Source: an uncultured Bacteroidales bacterium
GTDB taxonomy: Bacteria; Bacteroidota; Bacteroidia; Bacteroidales; UBA3663
Assembly: GCA_905236195.1 (NCBI GenBank)
Contig: CAJOOX010000027.1
Span: 1-6,166 of the forward strand
Direction of reading: 5' to 3'
Length of the DNA stretch: 6,166 nt
Positions 1-6,166 of this stretch are shown one piece after another. A program made the position numbers and the translations under genes. Under the pieces are notes generated by a model. The model was given only the letters and a program-made list of their open reading frames with translations. It made no database searches and had not been told where the DNA came from. How positions within the stretch are numbered: the first letter of the stretch is position 1; the number at the start of each line of letters is the position of its first letter.

Positions 1-1476
1 ACACGGCAGCTCGACTCGCTGAGCCAGACCGCTGCCGCCATCATGGGCCGCGATGAAAAATGGGCACCCTATGGTGTGAACCGTATCGACACCATCGCCG
101 TGCTGGGTATCACTTCGCCCGAAGGCGGCTATCAGTATAACATGACACTTGCCCGCAACCGTTCGGAAGCGGTAGTAGGCTGGTTGCGTGCACACAACGA
201 AATCCGAACGGCAGCCGAGTTTTATACCGACTCCGTGGCTACCTGGCTCGATGTGGCTGCCGCCATCGACCACTTCATGCCCGAATCCGCCGACCAGGCA
301 CAGCGTATCCGCGAGGTGTGTGAAGGCCGCGACCCGCGTTCGGTAACGGCCGACGAAGTGGGGTATGTTCCCAACGACTCGGTGTGGGAGACCGCGATGA
401 ACTATCTGCGCCGCGTACAGATCACCTTCCAGTACAGCGCCCTGCAGCCGCCCACCGAGGAAGCCATCGTGCAGGCTTTCCGTTCCGGCATCAGTACGGG
501 TGCTGTCACCTACGGCGCTTTCTATTACTATGTCCTTCTGACTTCGGACCAACTCACCGAAGAGGAAAAGGTGCGTGTCAGCCAGGAAGTGCTGGAGGCT
601 CCCCGCCGACGCGGCGACGAGAATTTCTGTTGGACGCATGACGTGAACCGTGCCTCGTCCGAACAGTGGTTCGACCTGATCCGCCCGATTGCCGCCAACA
701 ACATCGCCGTCTATAATATGGACAAGGGCGAATATGACGAAACCGTACTGGCTCCTTATATAGATCTCACCCAGGGCGGCAACCGTAAGTCCTACTCGCT
801 GGGCACCCTGATTGACGAGACTCCGAAGGCATACAAATACGTCAATGCCGACTTCGCGCTCTACAACCAGATCCAAATTCTGATAGGTATCGGTTCGAAT
901 GCAACCCTGCAGCGTGCCGACTCGATGATTCAGATTCTTTCGATGACGGATTACTCGCGCGAATTCGAGGCGAAGTATCATCCGTCGCGTCTGCCCGACC
1001 TGCTGGAGAGCTTCAACTACCAGATGTTCATCGACGATGCAGCCTTTGCCCGCCGCATTGCCAATACGAATATAGTGAATTACTACGTTGTGCACAACGC
1101 GATCGGTCACGACAAATTCCAGCGCACAGGCCGCTATTCCGACCCCGTGGTTCAGGAAGCCTTCCGGGCCACCTGGGACAGTATCCCGGCGCTCGACCGT
1201 CTGCCCGAGAAGAGTCCGGAACGCTGGTATTTCCGTGCAGTCGCCTATGCCCGCTGGGCCGAGATGATGGCACAGGAGAACAAAGCCGAACAGCTTCAGG
1301 AGGCGGTCGCAAGCCTGGCACGTCTCTTCGAAACGGACGAGGATTACGTCTCCTTCTGTCAGGGCGACATCTACATTCGCGGCATCTACAGCACACCGGC
1401 CAACCGCCAGTCGGGTCTCGATATCTATCTGGAGGCCGTAGAACGTTATATTAACAAAAGAATTAACAAGGAATAG
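1..1476 (+). CDS. OmpA-like domain protein with long helical C-terminal region (5' partial)
   Basis: The frame is open from the first base, so the ATG at 43 is internal and the true start lies outside; 491 residues are visible. Visible residues 1-146 read as a Bacteroidales-type OmpA-like domain: an amphipathic helix, the strand IDTIAVLG, SPEG at residues 39-42, N47 and R54 in the helix N-x-T-L-A-R-N-R, then a longer helical insert and the closing strand VQITFQYS. Canonical OmpA domains have TDxxG, whose Asp binds peptidoglycan diaminopimelate; here SPEG replaces it, so peptidoglycan binding is not assured. Residues 150-491 look mainly helical. The last 84 (from about 408, RWYFRAVAYARWAE) resemble a TPR-like helix pair, as seen at the end of related Bacteroidales proteins. 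The stop (TAG, 1474-1476) is 17 bases before the big barrel gene, so co-transcription is likely. A periplasmic or outer-membrane location is inferred, since the N-terminus and any signal peptide are missing. Its exact role is unknown. Confidence 0.8.
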   Translation, partial: TRQLDSLSQTAAAIMGRDEKWAPYGVNRIDTIAVLGITSPEGGYQYNMTLARNRSEAVVGWLRAHNEIRTAAEFYTDSVATWLDVAAAIDHFMPESADQAQRIREVCEGRDPRSVTADEVGYVPNDSVWETAMNYLRRVQITFQYSALQPPTEEAIVQAFRSGISTGAVTYGAFYYYVLLTSDQLTEEEKVRVSQEVLEAPRRRGDENFCWTHDVNRASSEQWFDLIRPIAANNIAVYNMDKGEYDETVLAPYIDLTQGGNRKSYSLGTLIDETPKAYKYVNADFALYNQIQILIGIGSNATLQRADSMIQILSMTDYSREFEAKYHPSRLPDLLESFNYQMFIDDAAFARRIANTNIVNYYVVHNAIGHDKFQRTGRYSDPVVQEAFRATWDSIPALDRLPEKSPERWYFRAVAYARWAEMMAQENKAEQLQEAVASLARLFETDEDYVSFCQGDIYIRGIYSTPANRQSGLDIYLEAVERYINKRINKE

Positions 1477-1479
1477 GAT

Positions 1480-1484
1480 AGGAG
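1480..1484 (+). promoter_or_regulatory. Putative ribosome binding site for the large barrel gene
   Basis: AGGAG lies 9 bases before the ATG at 1494, inside the 17-base gap after the upstream stop codon. A second purine run (AAGGA, 1487-1491) is too close to 1494 but would be 5 bases from the next ATG at 1497. The start may therefore be either Met of the MMKRK leader, with no functional difference. Bacteroidetes often initiate without Shine-Dalgarno pairing, so this site is suggestive only. Confidence 0.4.
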
Positions 1485-1493
1485 ACAAGGACT

Positions 1494-1556
1494 ATGATGA
1501 AACGTAAATATACGATATTGACGCTCCTCCTGAGCCTCTGGACAGCAGGCATGGCC
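1494..1556 (+). other. Signal peptide of the large barrel protein
   Basis: Residues 1-21 show a basic n-region (MMKRK), a hydrophobic core (ILTLLLSLWTAG) and a probable signal peptidase I site after Ala21 (G-M-A before A-D-S-D-S). The acidic, polar residues straight after it fit a mature N-terminus. There is no Cys at the cleavage site, so it is not a lipoprotein. This routes the protein to the periplasm and then, given the barrel repeats, to the outer membrane. Confidence 0.85.
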
Positions 1557-4500
1557 GCTGATTCCGATTCTGTCAGCCAGTTCAACGTGGCCGACCACCT
1601 GCTTATGCATCTCTATCGCAAGCCTCATGCAGATACATTCAACAGGAAACCGCTTGCGAACCTCGAAGTTTCGGCTTACTGGAATCCCGATGTGCTGACA
1701 TCGCCCATTTCGGGGCGTTCCTATACGTGGGATCCCGTCAGCTTGGGCTTCACGCTGTCGAAGGACTTTACGCCTACCCACACGCTGCGACTGGGCTTCG
1801 AGTTCAGTATGCCCTCGATGCAGGAACGCTACGATGCCTACAAATTCAACCGCTACCAGTTCAATCTGGGCTGGTTGTGGAACGCTACGAACTACTTCGG
1901 AGGCTATGACCTCACACGCAAACACCACGCTTTGGCATCGGTGGGGCTCTTCGGCGGCAAGACTTCCCTGAAGCAGGAATACAACGGAGGCGACGGCTAT
2001 TTCGGCGGTTGGCTGGGTATGCAGTACCGCTATGTTATCTCGCCCCGTATCTCGCTCTTCACCGAGGCCCAGATGCGTATGGCCAGTAAACCCTACGCCG
2101 GTTATGTGAGTGCCGAGACCGATGCGGAAGGCAAACCGCAACTCCGTACCGATAACGACAACGAACTGGCATCGGCCGTCAACCTCATGATGGGTGCCAA
2201 CGTGCGTCTCACCAACGGACTCTACCGGGTGAACGAATCGGCTCGCGACGAGAAAGGGTTTAAGGTCATCGACAACCTCTTTGCCCGTGTGGGCGGAGGT
2301 TTCAGCCGTGTGGCCGGACAGACCGTGCCCAATATCGATATCACCCTGGGCAAATGGATGAACTCCAAGTTCGGCGTCAGCGTCGGTGCCCACGACAACT
2401 TCCGTATGCAGGGCGGACGCGCCGAGGTGGTGATCAACCCTGTAGCCCTTTTCTCGGGGAATCCCTCAAAGGGCCTTTGGGACTTCGATATCAGCGCCGG
2501 TGCCGAACTCGGAAGTATCAAGGTCGATAATGTGCTCAGACGTGTGGATAAATATGGTAACGTCAAGGCCGACAAGGCTTTCTACATGGGTCCCACCGTA
2601 GCCGGCCAGCTGAAATACTATCTGTCACCCTGGACCGCGCTCTATCTTGAAGGGCGCTATGCCCTGGCCAAGACCAAGTTCGACAGGGAGTCGTCGAGAA
2701 GGCTTGCCGGACAGTCGACAGAGGAGAACGAAAACACCGTCAGTTTCAACCTGGGTGTCGAAACCTTCCATACCAATTTCTCACGTTTCACAGGAACCCG
2801 TAAACCCAAACGGGTGGGACAGGACCTGCGCGACACCTGGTGGCTGGAATTCGCCGGAAAGGCACAGCGCCTCTCTACCAGTAATCCCAACCAGAAACTC
2901 TACAACGGAGGTTTCTCGTTTGCAGTCGGCCGCCATTTCTCCCACTCTTCGGCCCTCCGTGCTCGTCTGGAACTGCAGTCGATGAATCAGGCCGAGATCG
3001 ACTCCATCGTCGGTTATAGCCTCGAGAAGAAATTGCGTGTCGGCGACGACGGACAGATCTTCGAATGGTATGAGGCAACGCCTGTCAAGAAGGCAGTCAA
3101 ACTCATGCCGATGCTCTCGGTGGATTATGTCTATAATCTCACCAATTCGTGGATGGGCGTCAATCCCGAACGTCATTTCGACCTCAACTTCATCGGCGGT
3201 ATGCTCTTTGCCTACGAGGGTGCGGAGCAGTTCGATATGGGTTATGAGGCCGGCCTGCAGCTCTCGCACCGTCTTTCACCCAACTGGAACATCTATCTGG
3301 AGCCTTACTACCAGTGGCTCTACCGCATCGATGAATATCACGGACGCTGGAACCTCGGCGCAGGTGCCCGCTATACCTTTGTCAAACGTAATGCTCCCGC
3401 CTGGCTCGACCGCTCGCGCTGGTTCCTTCAGGTATTGGGCGGTGTGCAGCTCATGAGCTACGACATGAAGTCGAGCGAGAGTATCTCGACCCTCAAGAGC
3501 GTCTTTTCGTCCGGCGACGAAGGTCACGGTCTGAAGCATATGAACATGGAACTTGCGCTGGGCCGTCACATGGATCCCGTATGGGGCTTCCGCGGTTCGC
3601 TCTTCGCCCAGGAATTCAAGGTGAAGGAAGGCATCGGCGGACCCGTGCAGGACGAGTCGACGATGCAGTTCTGGGGACTCAGAGCAGAGGCTTTCTATGA
3701 CCTGTGGCGTGCGTTCTCACCCAAATTGGAACGTTCGCGCTGGAACATCGTCACGATGGCCGGTTTGGAAGCCGGACGTTTCCTGCCCGAATCAAAGACC
3801 TTCGAAGACGGCGACAAACATTTTCTCTTCGGCATGTCAGCGGCCGCACAGCTCCAGTACCGTATCACAAGCAATGGATGGATTGTGGGAGAAACGCGAG
3901 CCCAGGTGCTCAATATCAATAATCCCAACCTCGTGATGACCGCTTCTCTCGGGGCTCAGTACGATCTCTACTACCGCCAGCGCAGCGACCTGACCGGCCG
4001 CCTGAGGAACCGCTGGTATTTCGGCGGCGGTGTCGGCATGATGGACGGCCATGTGGGTTCGTTCGAATTCTTTGCCGGCGACAATTTCAATGCCATCCAT
4101 GGTATCCGTCTGGGCTTAGCCCTCACCGACAACCCGATGTTGAACGTTGCCAACGCCATGGGTGCGATGAATATGGATCATTACGCCTCGCTGGGCATCG
4201 ACTACACCTACAACCTCTCGAACCGCATCTGGGGTGCGGACCCCGAACGTTATATCGACTTCCAGTTGCTGGGCGGTATCGAACTGGGTATGACCAGCCT
4301 GCAGGACCTGTCGCGCACGGGTGACTGGAGCACGCTGAAGGTCTATCCCGGATTCAACCTTGGCGCTCATGTGACCGGTCATATCGCCAATGGTCTGTCG
4401 TGGTACTTCGAGCCCCGTCTGACTTATCTCTTCAAGGATAACCCGATGACGTCATTCGAAGCCAACAACCTGGACGAGAATATGAATCTGTTCACCATGG

Positions 4501-5159
4501 TGGGTCTGCAGGTGGAACTCAATCCCTACAAGCGGGCTTACAAGTGGGTGGAGAAACCCGAGAAGAATTATGTGGCTGCCAAGCTGATTGTCCAGCCGAT
4601 GGTTTATCAGGACCGCTTCTTCAAGGAAGGCGGCGGCATCGGTGCCGAACTCACCTACGGCCGCTGGTGGAATGACTTCCTCGGTACGGAAGCAACCGGT
4701 ATGATCTACAGTTTCAAGATGTTCGGCAAAAAACAGGAACTGTATGGCGGACGCCTGGACTTTACGGCCGACCTCACCGCCTGCATGAATCCTGAATGGC
4801 GCCGCAAACCCTTCCAACTGGTGGGCCTTGTGGGCGTGGCTGCAGGAATGTACACGGCCGAGTGGGCCTGGGAAGACTTCACGGAAGGTCGCGGCACCGA
4901 CTACAAAGAGTACCGTTACCGCAACGGCGAGGGTTATCTGGGCAACGGACATTCAACCGGAGAAAAGAAGTTCACCATCGGTCCGGCATTCGGTCTCGAC
5001 CTCCGCTGGCGTCATAAGGGCACCGCTCCCGTCGGTCTGTCGCTCGGAACGCGTGTGTCATCGTTCAGGTACGACGTGCCCTACAATGCAGCAGGAGACA
5101 AGGATTCCCAGCTGTTCATGCCTGTCTCCTTCGACCTGGGCATCCACTACAACTTCTGA
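1494..5159 (+). CDS. Giant outer-membrane beta-barrel protein with six internal barrel repeats
   Basis: This 1221-residue protein has a clear Sec signal peptide (MMKRK, then a hydrophobic stretch, probable cleavage after A21) and no lipobox Cys. The mature part is rich in Gly, Tyr, Trp and alternating hydrophobic residues typical of outer-membrane barrels, and it ends in an aromatic residue (IHYNF) as BAM substrates do. It divides into six units, at about residues 52-242, 258-428, 446-632, 640-830, 838-1014 and 1025-1221. Each has eight predicted strands: an opening strand, hairpin 2-3, hairpin 4-5 (often N-x-[ST]-N-x3-G-x-x-x-x-R at the turn), hairpin 6-7 (often LSP at the turn) and a closing strand (VSFNLG, VSFDLG). 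Short turns alternate with longer, polar stretches, as expected for periplasmic turns and surface loops. Linkers between units are short and basic. It follows an OmpA-like gene by 17 bases. I do not recognise a named family for the whole protein; a pore, adhesin or assembly-scaffold role is open. Confidence 0.9.
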   Translation: MMKRKYTILTLLLSLWTAGMAADSDSVSQFNVADHLLMHLYRKPHADTFNRKPLANLEVSAYWNPDVLTSPISGRSYTWDPVSLGFTLSKDFTPTHTLRLGFEFSMPSMQERYDAYKFNRYQFNLGWLWNATNYFGGYDLTRKHHALASVGLFGGKTSLKQEYNGGDGYFGGWLGMQYRYVISPRISLFTEAQMRMASKPYAGYVSAETDAEGKPQLRTDNDNELASAVNLMMGANVRLTNGLYRVNESARDEKGFKVIDNLFARVGGGFSRVAGQTVPNIDITLGKWMNSKFGVSVGAHDNFRMQGGRAEVVINPVALFSGNPSKGLWDFDISAGAELGSIKVDNVLRRVDKYGNVKADKAFYMGPTVAGQLKYYLSPWTALYLEGRYALAKTKFDRESSRRLAGQSTEENENTVSFNLGVETFHTNFSRFTGTRKPKRVGQDLRDTWWLEFAGKAQRLSTSNPNQKLYNGGFSFAVGRHFSHSSALRARLELQSMNQAEIDSIVGYSLEKKLRVGDDGQIFEWYEATPVKKAVKLMPMLSVDYVYNLTNSWMGVNPERHFDLNFIGGMLFAYEGAEQFDMGYEAGLQLSHRLSPNWNIYLEPYYQWLYRIDEYHGRWNLGAGARYTFVKRNAPAWLDRSRWFLQVLGGVQLMSYDMKSSESISTLKSVFSSGDEGHGLKHMNMELALGRHMDPVWGFRGSLFAQEFKVKEGIGGPVQDESTMQFWGLRAEAFYDLWRAFSPKLERSRWNIVTMAGLEAGRFLPESKTFEDGDKHFLFGMSAAAQLQYRITSNGWIVGETRAQVLNINNPNLVMTASLGAQYDLYYRQRSDLTGRLRNRWYFGGGVGMMDGHVGSFEFFAGDNFNAIHGIRLGLALTDNPMLNVANAMGAMNMDHYASLGIDYTYNLSNRIWGADPERYIDFQLLGGIELGMTSLQDLSRTGDWSTLKVYPGFNLGAHVTGHIANGLSWYFEPRLTYLFKDNPMTSFEANNLDENMNLFTMVGLQVELNPYKRAYKWVEKPEKNYVAAKLIVQPMVYQDRFFKEGGGIGAELTYGRWWNDFLGTEATGMIYSFKMFGKKQELYGGRLDFTADLTACMNPEWRRKPFQLVGLVGVAAGMYTAEWAWEDFTEGRGTDYKEYRYRNGEGYLGNGHSTGEKKFTIGPAFGLDLRWRHKGTAPVGLSLGTRVSSFRYDVPYNAAGDKDSQLFMPVSFDLGIHYNF
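1647..2219 (+). repeat. Barrel repeat unit 1 (odd type)
   Basis: Residues about 52-242. The opening strand is LANLEVSAYW. Turn 2-3 carries F92 with L98-R99 six and seven residues later. Turn 4-5 is N130-A-T-N with G137 and R142, the odd-type N-x-[ST]-N-x3-G-x4-R pattern. Turn 6-7 contains ISPRIS followed by TEAQ, and the closing strand is AVNLMMGANVRL. Corresponding positions appear in units 3 and 5 with the same spacing. Boundaries are set by eye. Confidence 0.7.
2265..2777 (+). repeat. Barrel repeat unit 2 (even type)
   Basis: Residues about 258-428. The opening strand is NLFARVGGGFS. Turn 2-3 is G286-K-W-M-N with G294, the even-type G-[KR]-[WH]-[MW]-[ND]-x3-G pattern. Turn 4-5 contains NP at 323-324 and lacks the N-x-[ST]-N element. 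Turn 6-7 is YYLSPW followed by YLEGRYAL, and the closing strand is VSFNLGVETF (416-425). It is the shortest unit. Confidence 0.7.
2829..3389 (+). repeat. Barrel repeat unit 3 (odd type)
   Basis: Residues about 446-632. The opening strand is DTWWLEFAG. Turn 2-3 carries F482 with L488-R489. Strand 4 and turn 4-5 run DYVYNLTN (544-551), G555 and PER (558-560). Turn 6-7 is RLSPNW followed by YLEPYYQW, and the closing strand is WNLGAGARYTF. Over residues 544-570 it matches unit 5 (903-929) at 13 of 27 positions without gaps, the closest pair in the protein. Confidence 0.75.
3411..3983 (+). repeat. Barrel repeat unit 4 (even type)
   Basis: Residues about 640-830. The opening strand is SRWFLQVLGG. 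Turn 2-3 is G690-R-H-M-D with G698, matching units 2 and 6. Turn 4-5 is DLWRAFSPK with P743, similar in form to unit 6 DLTACMNPE, and lacks the odd-type Asn motif. Hairpin 6-7 is AQLQYRITSNGWIVGETRAQVL in segments either side of the SNG turn, and the closing strand is TASLGAQYDL. Confidence 0.65.
4005..4535 (+). repeat. Barrel repeat unit 5 (odd type)
   Basis: Residues about 838-1014. The opening strand is NRWYFGGGVG. Turn 2-3 carries F865 with I871-R872. Strand 4 and turn 4-5 run DYTYNLSN (903-910), G914 and PER (917-919), the same spacing as unit 3. Hairpin 6-7 ends in WYFEPRLTYLF, matching unit 3 YLEPYYQWL, and the closing strand is FTMVGLQVEL. Confidence 0.75.
4566..5156 (+). repeat. Barrel repeat unit 6 (even type, C-terminal)
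   Basis: Residues about 1025-1221. The opening strand is VAAKLIVQPM. Turn 2-3 is G1056-R-W-W-N with G1064, matching units 2 and 4. Turn 4-5 is DLTACMNPE with P1100. The loop at about 1120-1160 is long, charged and aromatic and would face the cell surface. The closing strand VSFDLGIHYNF (1211-1221) matches unit 2 VSFNLG and is also the C-terminus of the protein, with the terminal aromatic expected of a BAM beta-signal. Confidence 0.7.
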
Positions 5160-5180
5160 TTCCAGAATCATTTATATAGG

Positions 5181-5209
5181 AACGTGTGCTCCCTGACAGA
5201 GCACACGTT
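5181..5209 (+). terminator. Hairpin, likely transcription terminator after the barrel gene
   Basis: AACGTGTGCTC (5181-5191) pairs perfectly with GAGCACACGTT (5199-5209) around the 7-base loop CCTGACA. It starts 21 bases after the TGA of the barrel gene and ends 34 bases before aspA. The T-run after it is short (TTT, then AA), so termination may be partial or assisted by other factors. Its position points to the end of the envelope operon and an independent aspA transcript. Confidence 0.7.
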
Positions 5210-5231
5210 TAACCATTAATCAATATTAAAA

Positions 5232-5237
5232 AGAGGA
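5232..5237 (+). promoter_or_regulatory. Putative ribosome binding site of aspA
   Basis: AGAGGA ends 6 bases before the ATG at 5244, inside an A/T-rich leader. This supports 5244 as the start, and no other in-frame ATG precedes the conserved region. I could not find a convincing Bacteroidetes promoter (TTTG at -33 with TAnnTTTG at -7) in the 84-base gap. Confidence 0.45.
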
Positions 5238-5243
5238 CACATT

Positions 5244-6166
5244 ATGGCAAACGAAACAAAACAGAAAGAAACACAGCCCGTGGAAGCTGTATCGAAAACA
5301 CGTACAGAAACCGATCTTATCGGCTCCCGTGAAGTACCCGCAGAAGCCTATTATGGCGTACAGACCCTGCGCGGAGTGGAAAACTATCAGATTTCAAAGA
5401 CAACGCTCGCACAATATCCGCGTTTCATCAAAGGCATTGCCGTTACGAAACTGGGCGCTGCGATGGCCAACTACAAACTCGGTGTAATCAACGAAGCTCA
5501 GTATGAGGCCGTAGCCTTTGCATGTCGCGAGATTATGGACGGAAAGTATCGCGACCAGTTCGTGGTGGATATGATACAGGGCGGTGCCGGCACTTCGACC
5601 AATATGAATGCCAACGAGGTCATTGCCAACATCGCACTCGAAAAGATGGGTCACAAGAAAGGGGAGTACAAATACTGTCGTCCGCACGATGTGGTGAATG
5701 CATCACAGAGTACGAACGATGCCTATCCCACCTTCATCCATGTGGGCCTGTACTACACACACCTTGAACTTCGCGAACACCTCATCGACCTGATTGAGAG
5801 TCTCAGGAACAAGGCCGACGAGTTTTCGAACGTTCTGAAGATGGGCCGCACACAATTGCAGGATGCCGTTCCCATGACGCTGGGGCAGACATTCGGAGGC
5901 TTCGCCTACATCCTGGAGAACGAACTCATTCACCTGGACCACGCTGCCGAAGATTTCCTGACCATCAATATGGGAGCAACAGCCATCGGTACGGGCATCT
6001 GCTCGAAGCCCGGATATGCAGCCCGCGCCGTGAAGGCTATCCGCGAGATTACGGGTTTCCAGTTCCGCCTGGCCGACCACCTGGTGGGCGCTACCAGCGA
6101 CACCTCCTGCATGGCCAACTATTCGTCGGCAATGCGTCTCGTAGCCGAGAAACTCAATAAGGTCTG
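5244..6166 (+). CDS. aspA: Aspartate ammonia-lyase (3' partial)
   Basis: Aspartate ammonia-lyase reversibly converts L-aspartate to fumarate and ammonia in the cytoplasm; in anaerobes it feeds fumarate to respiration. The first 307 codons are present and the frame runs off the window. Visible hallmarks are TETDLIGSREVPAEAYYGVQ at residues 21-40, which is the AspA rather than fumarase signature; GGAGTSTNMNANEVIAN (113-129); VNASQSTNDAYPT (151-163), with the substrate-binding Ser-Thr-Asn; and GRTQLQDAVPMTLGQ (201-215). Gln follows the Thr here as in E. coli-type AspA, where fumarase has His. The catalytic serine loop (GSSxMPGKVN) lies beyond the window. About 20 polar residues (MANETKQKET onward) precede the conserved core, roughly 14 more than I recall for E. 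coli AspA. The gene follows a hairpin terminator, so it is probably a separate transcript with no functional tie to the envelope genes. Confidence 0.95.
   Translation, partial: MANETKQKETQPVEAVSKTRTETDLIGSREVPAEAYYGVQTLRGVENYQISKTTLAQYPRFIKGIAVTKLGAAMANYKLGVINEAQYEAVAFACREIMDGKYRDQFVVDMIQGGAGTSTNMNANEVIANIALEKMGHKKGEYKYCRPHDVVNASQSTNDAYPTFIHVGLYYTHLELREHLIDLIESLRNKADEFSNVLKMGRTQLQDAVPMTLGQTFGGFAYILENELIHLDHAAEDFLTINMGATAIGTGICSKPGYAARAVKAIREITGFQFRLADHLVGATSDTSCMANYSSAMRLVAEKLNKV

Noticed and set aside
43..45. ATG at 43 as the start of the OmpA-like gene
   Set aside because: The frame is open back to base 1, and the preceding residues form the first helix of the OmpA-like fold, so this Met is internal.
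1446..2393. Long open frame of 315 codons on the minus strand opposite the start of the barrel gene
   Set aside because: It lies opposite a well-supported gene. Its product is His-rich with no recognisable domain or signal, and its frame is kept open by the GC-rich codon usage of the real gene.
3729..3746. Near-identical DNA encoding RSRW at about 3412-3420 and 3738-3746, considered as a recent duplication
   Set aside because: The match is only a few codons long and falls at different strand positions in the same unit (strand 1 and strand 5), so chance or codon bias explains it.
4452..4952. Minus-strand open frame of 166 codons, and a similar one of 162 codons at 2781-3269
   Set aside because: Both are antisense shadows within the barrel coding region, without domain similarity, plausible start context or independent evidence.
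5172..5179. TATATAGG before the hairpin as a -10 element for aspA
   Set aside because: It lies upstream of the hairpin, has no matching TTTG at -33 and does not fit the Bacteroidetes -7 consensus.
5244..6166. Class II fumarase as an alternative identity for the last gene
   Set aside because: The REVPAEAYYGVQTLRG start, the VNASQSTNDAYPT region and GRTQLQDAVPMTLGQ match AspA; fumarases have a DTxG N-terminal motif and His after the Thr.

Overview
The window looks like chromosomal DNA from the order Bacteroidales. Three things suggest this: a Bacteroidales-type OmpA-like domain (SPEG in place of the usual TDxxG), a very large outer-membrane barrel protein rich in Gly, Tyr and Trp, and an AspA-type ammonia-lyase of the kind these anaerobes carry. 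The DNA is moderately GC-rich, which fits Prevotella, Paraprevotella, Alistipes or Muribaculaceae relatives better than classic low-GC Bacteroides, but the genus cannot be fixed from the sequence alone.

Layout: everything is on the + strand. (1) Nt 1-1476 is the 3' part of a gene whose start lies before the window; it encodes an OmpA-like domain followed by a long, mostly helical C-terminal region. (2) Seventeen bases later, at 1494-5159, lies a 1221-residue secreted outer-membrane beta-barrel protein. The two genes are very probably one operon. (3) A perfect 11-bp hairpin at 5181-5209 closes that unit. (4) Nt 5244 to the end is the first 307 codons of aspartate ammonia-lyase (aspA), a cytoplasmic enzyme with no evident link to the envelope genes. 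Coding is dense and no stretch above 90 bases lacks a gene.

The notable object is the 1221-residue protein. Read by eye, it resolves into six consecutive repeats of about 170-200 residues. Each has the pattern of an eight-stranded barrel: an opening aromatic strand, three hairpins with short turns, and a closing strand of the form xxLGxxxxF. The repeats also alternate in type. Units 1, 3 and 5 share one set of turn motifs and units 2, 4 and 6 share another, so the protein looks like three copies of a two-unit (about 16-strand) module. It would contain about 48 beta-strands, either as six small barrels in a chain, three 16-strand barrels, or one or more larger pores. Its partner gene encodes an OmpA-like periplasmic protein, so the pair may form an envelope complex. 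Its function is unknown.
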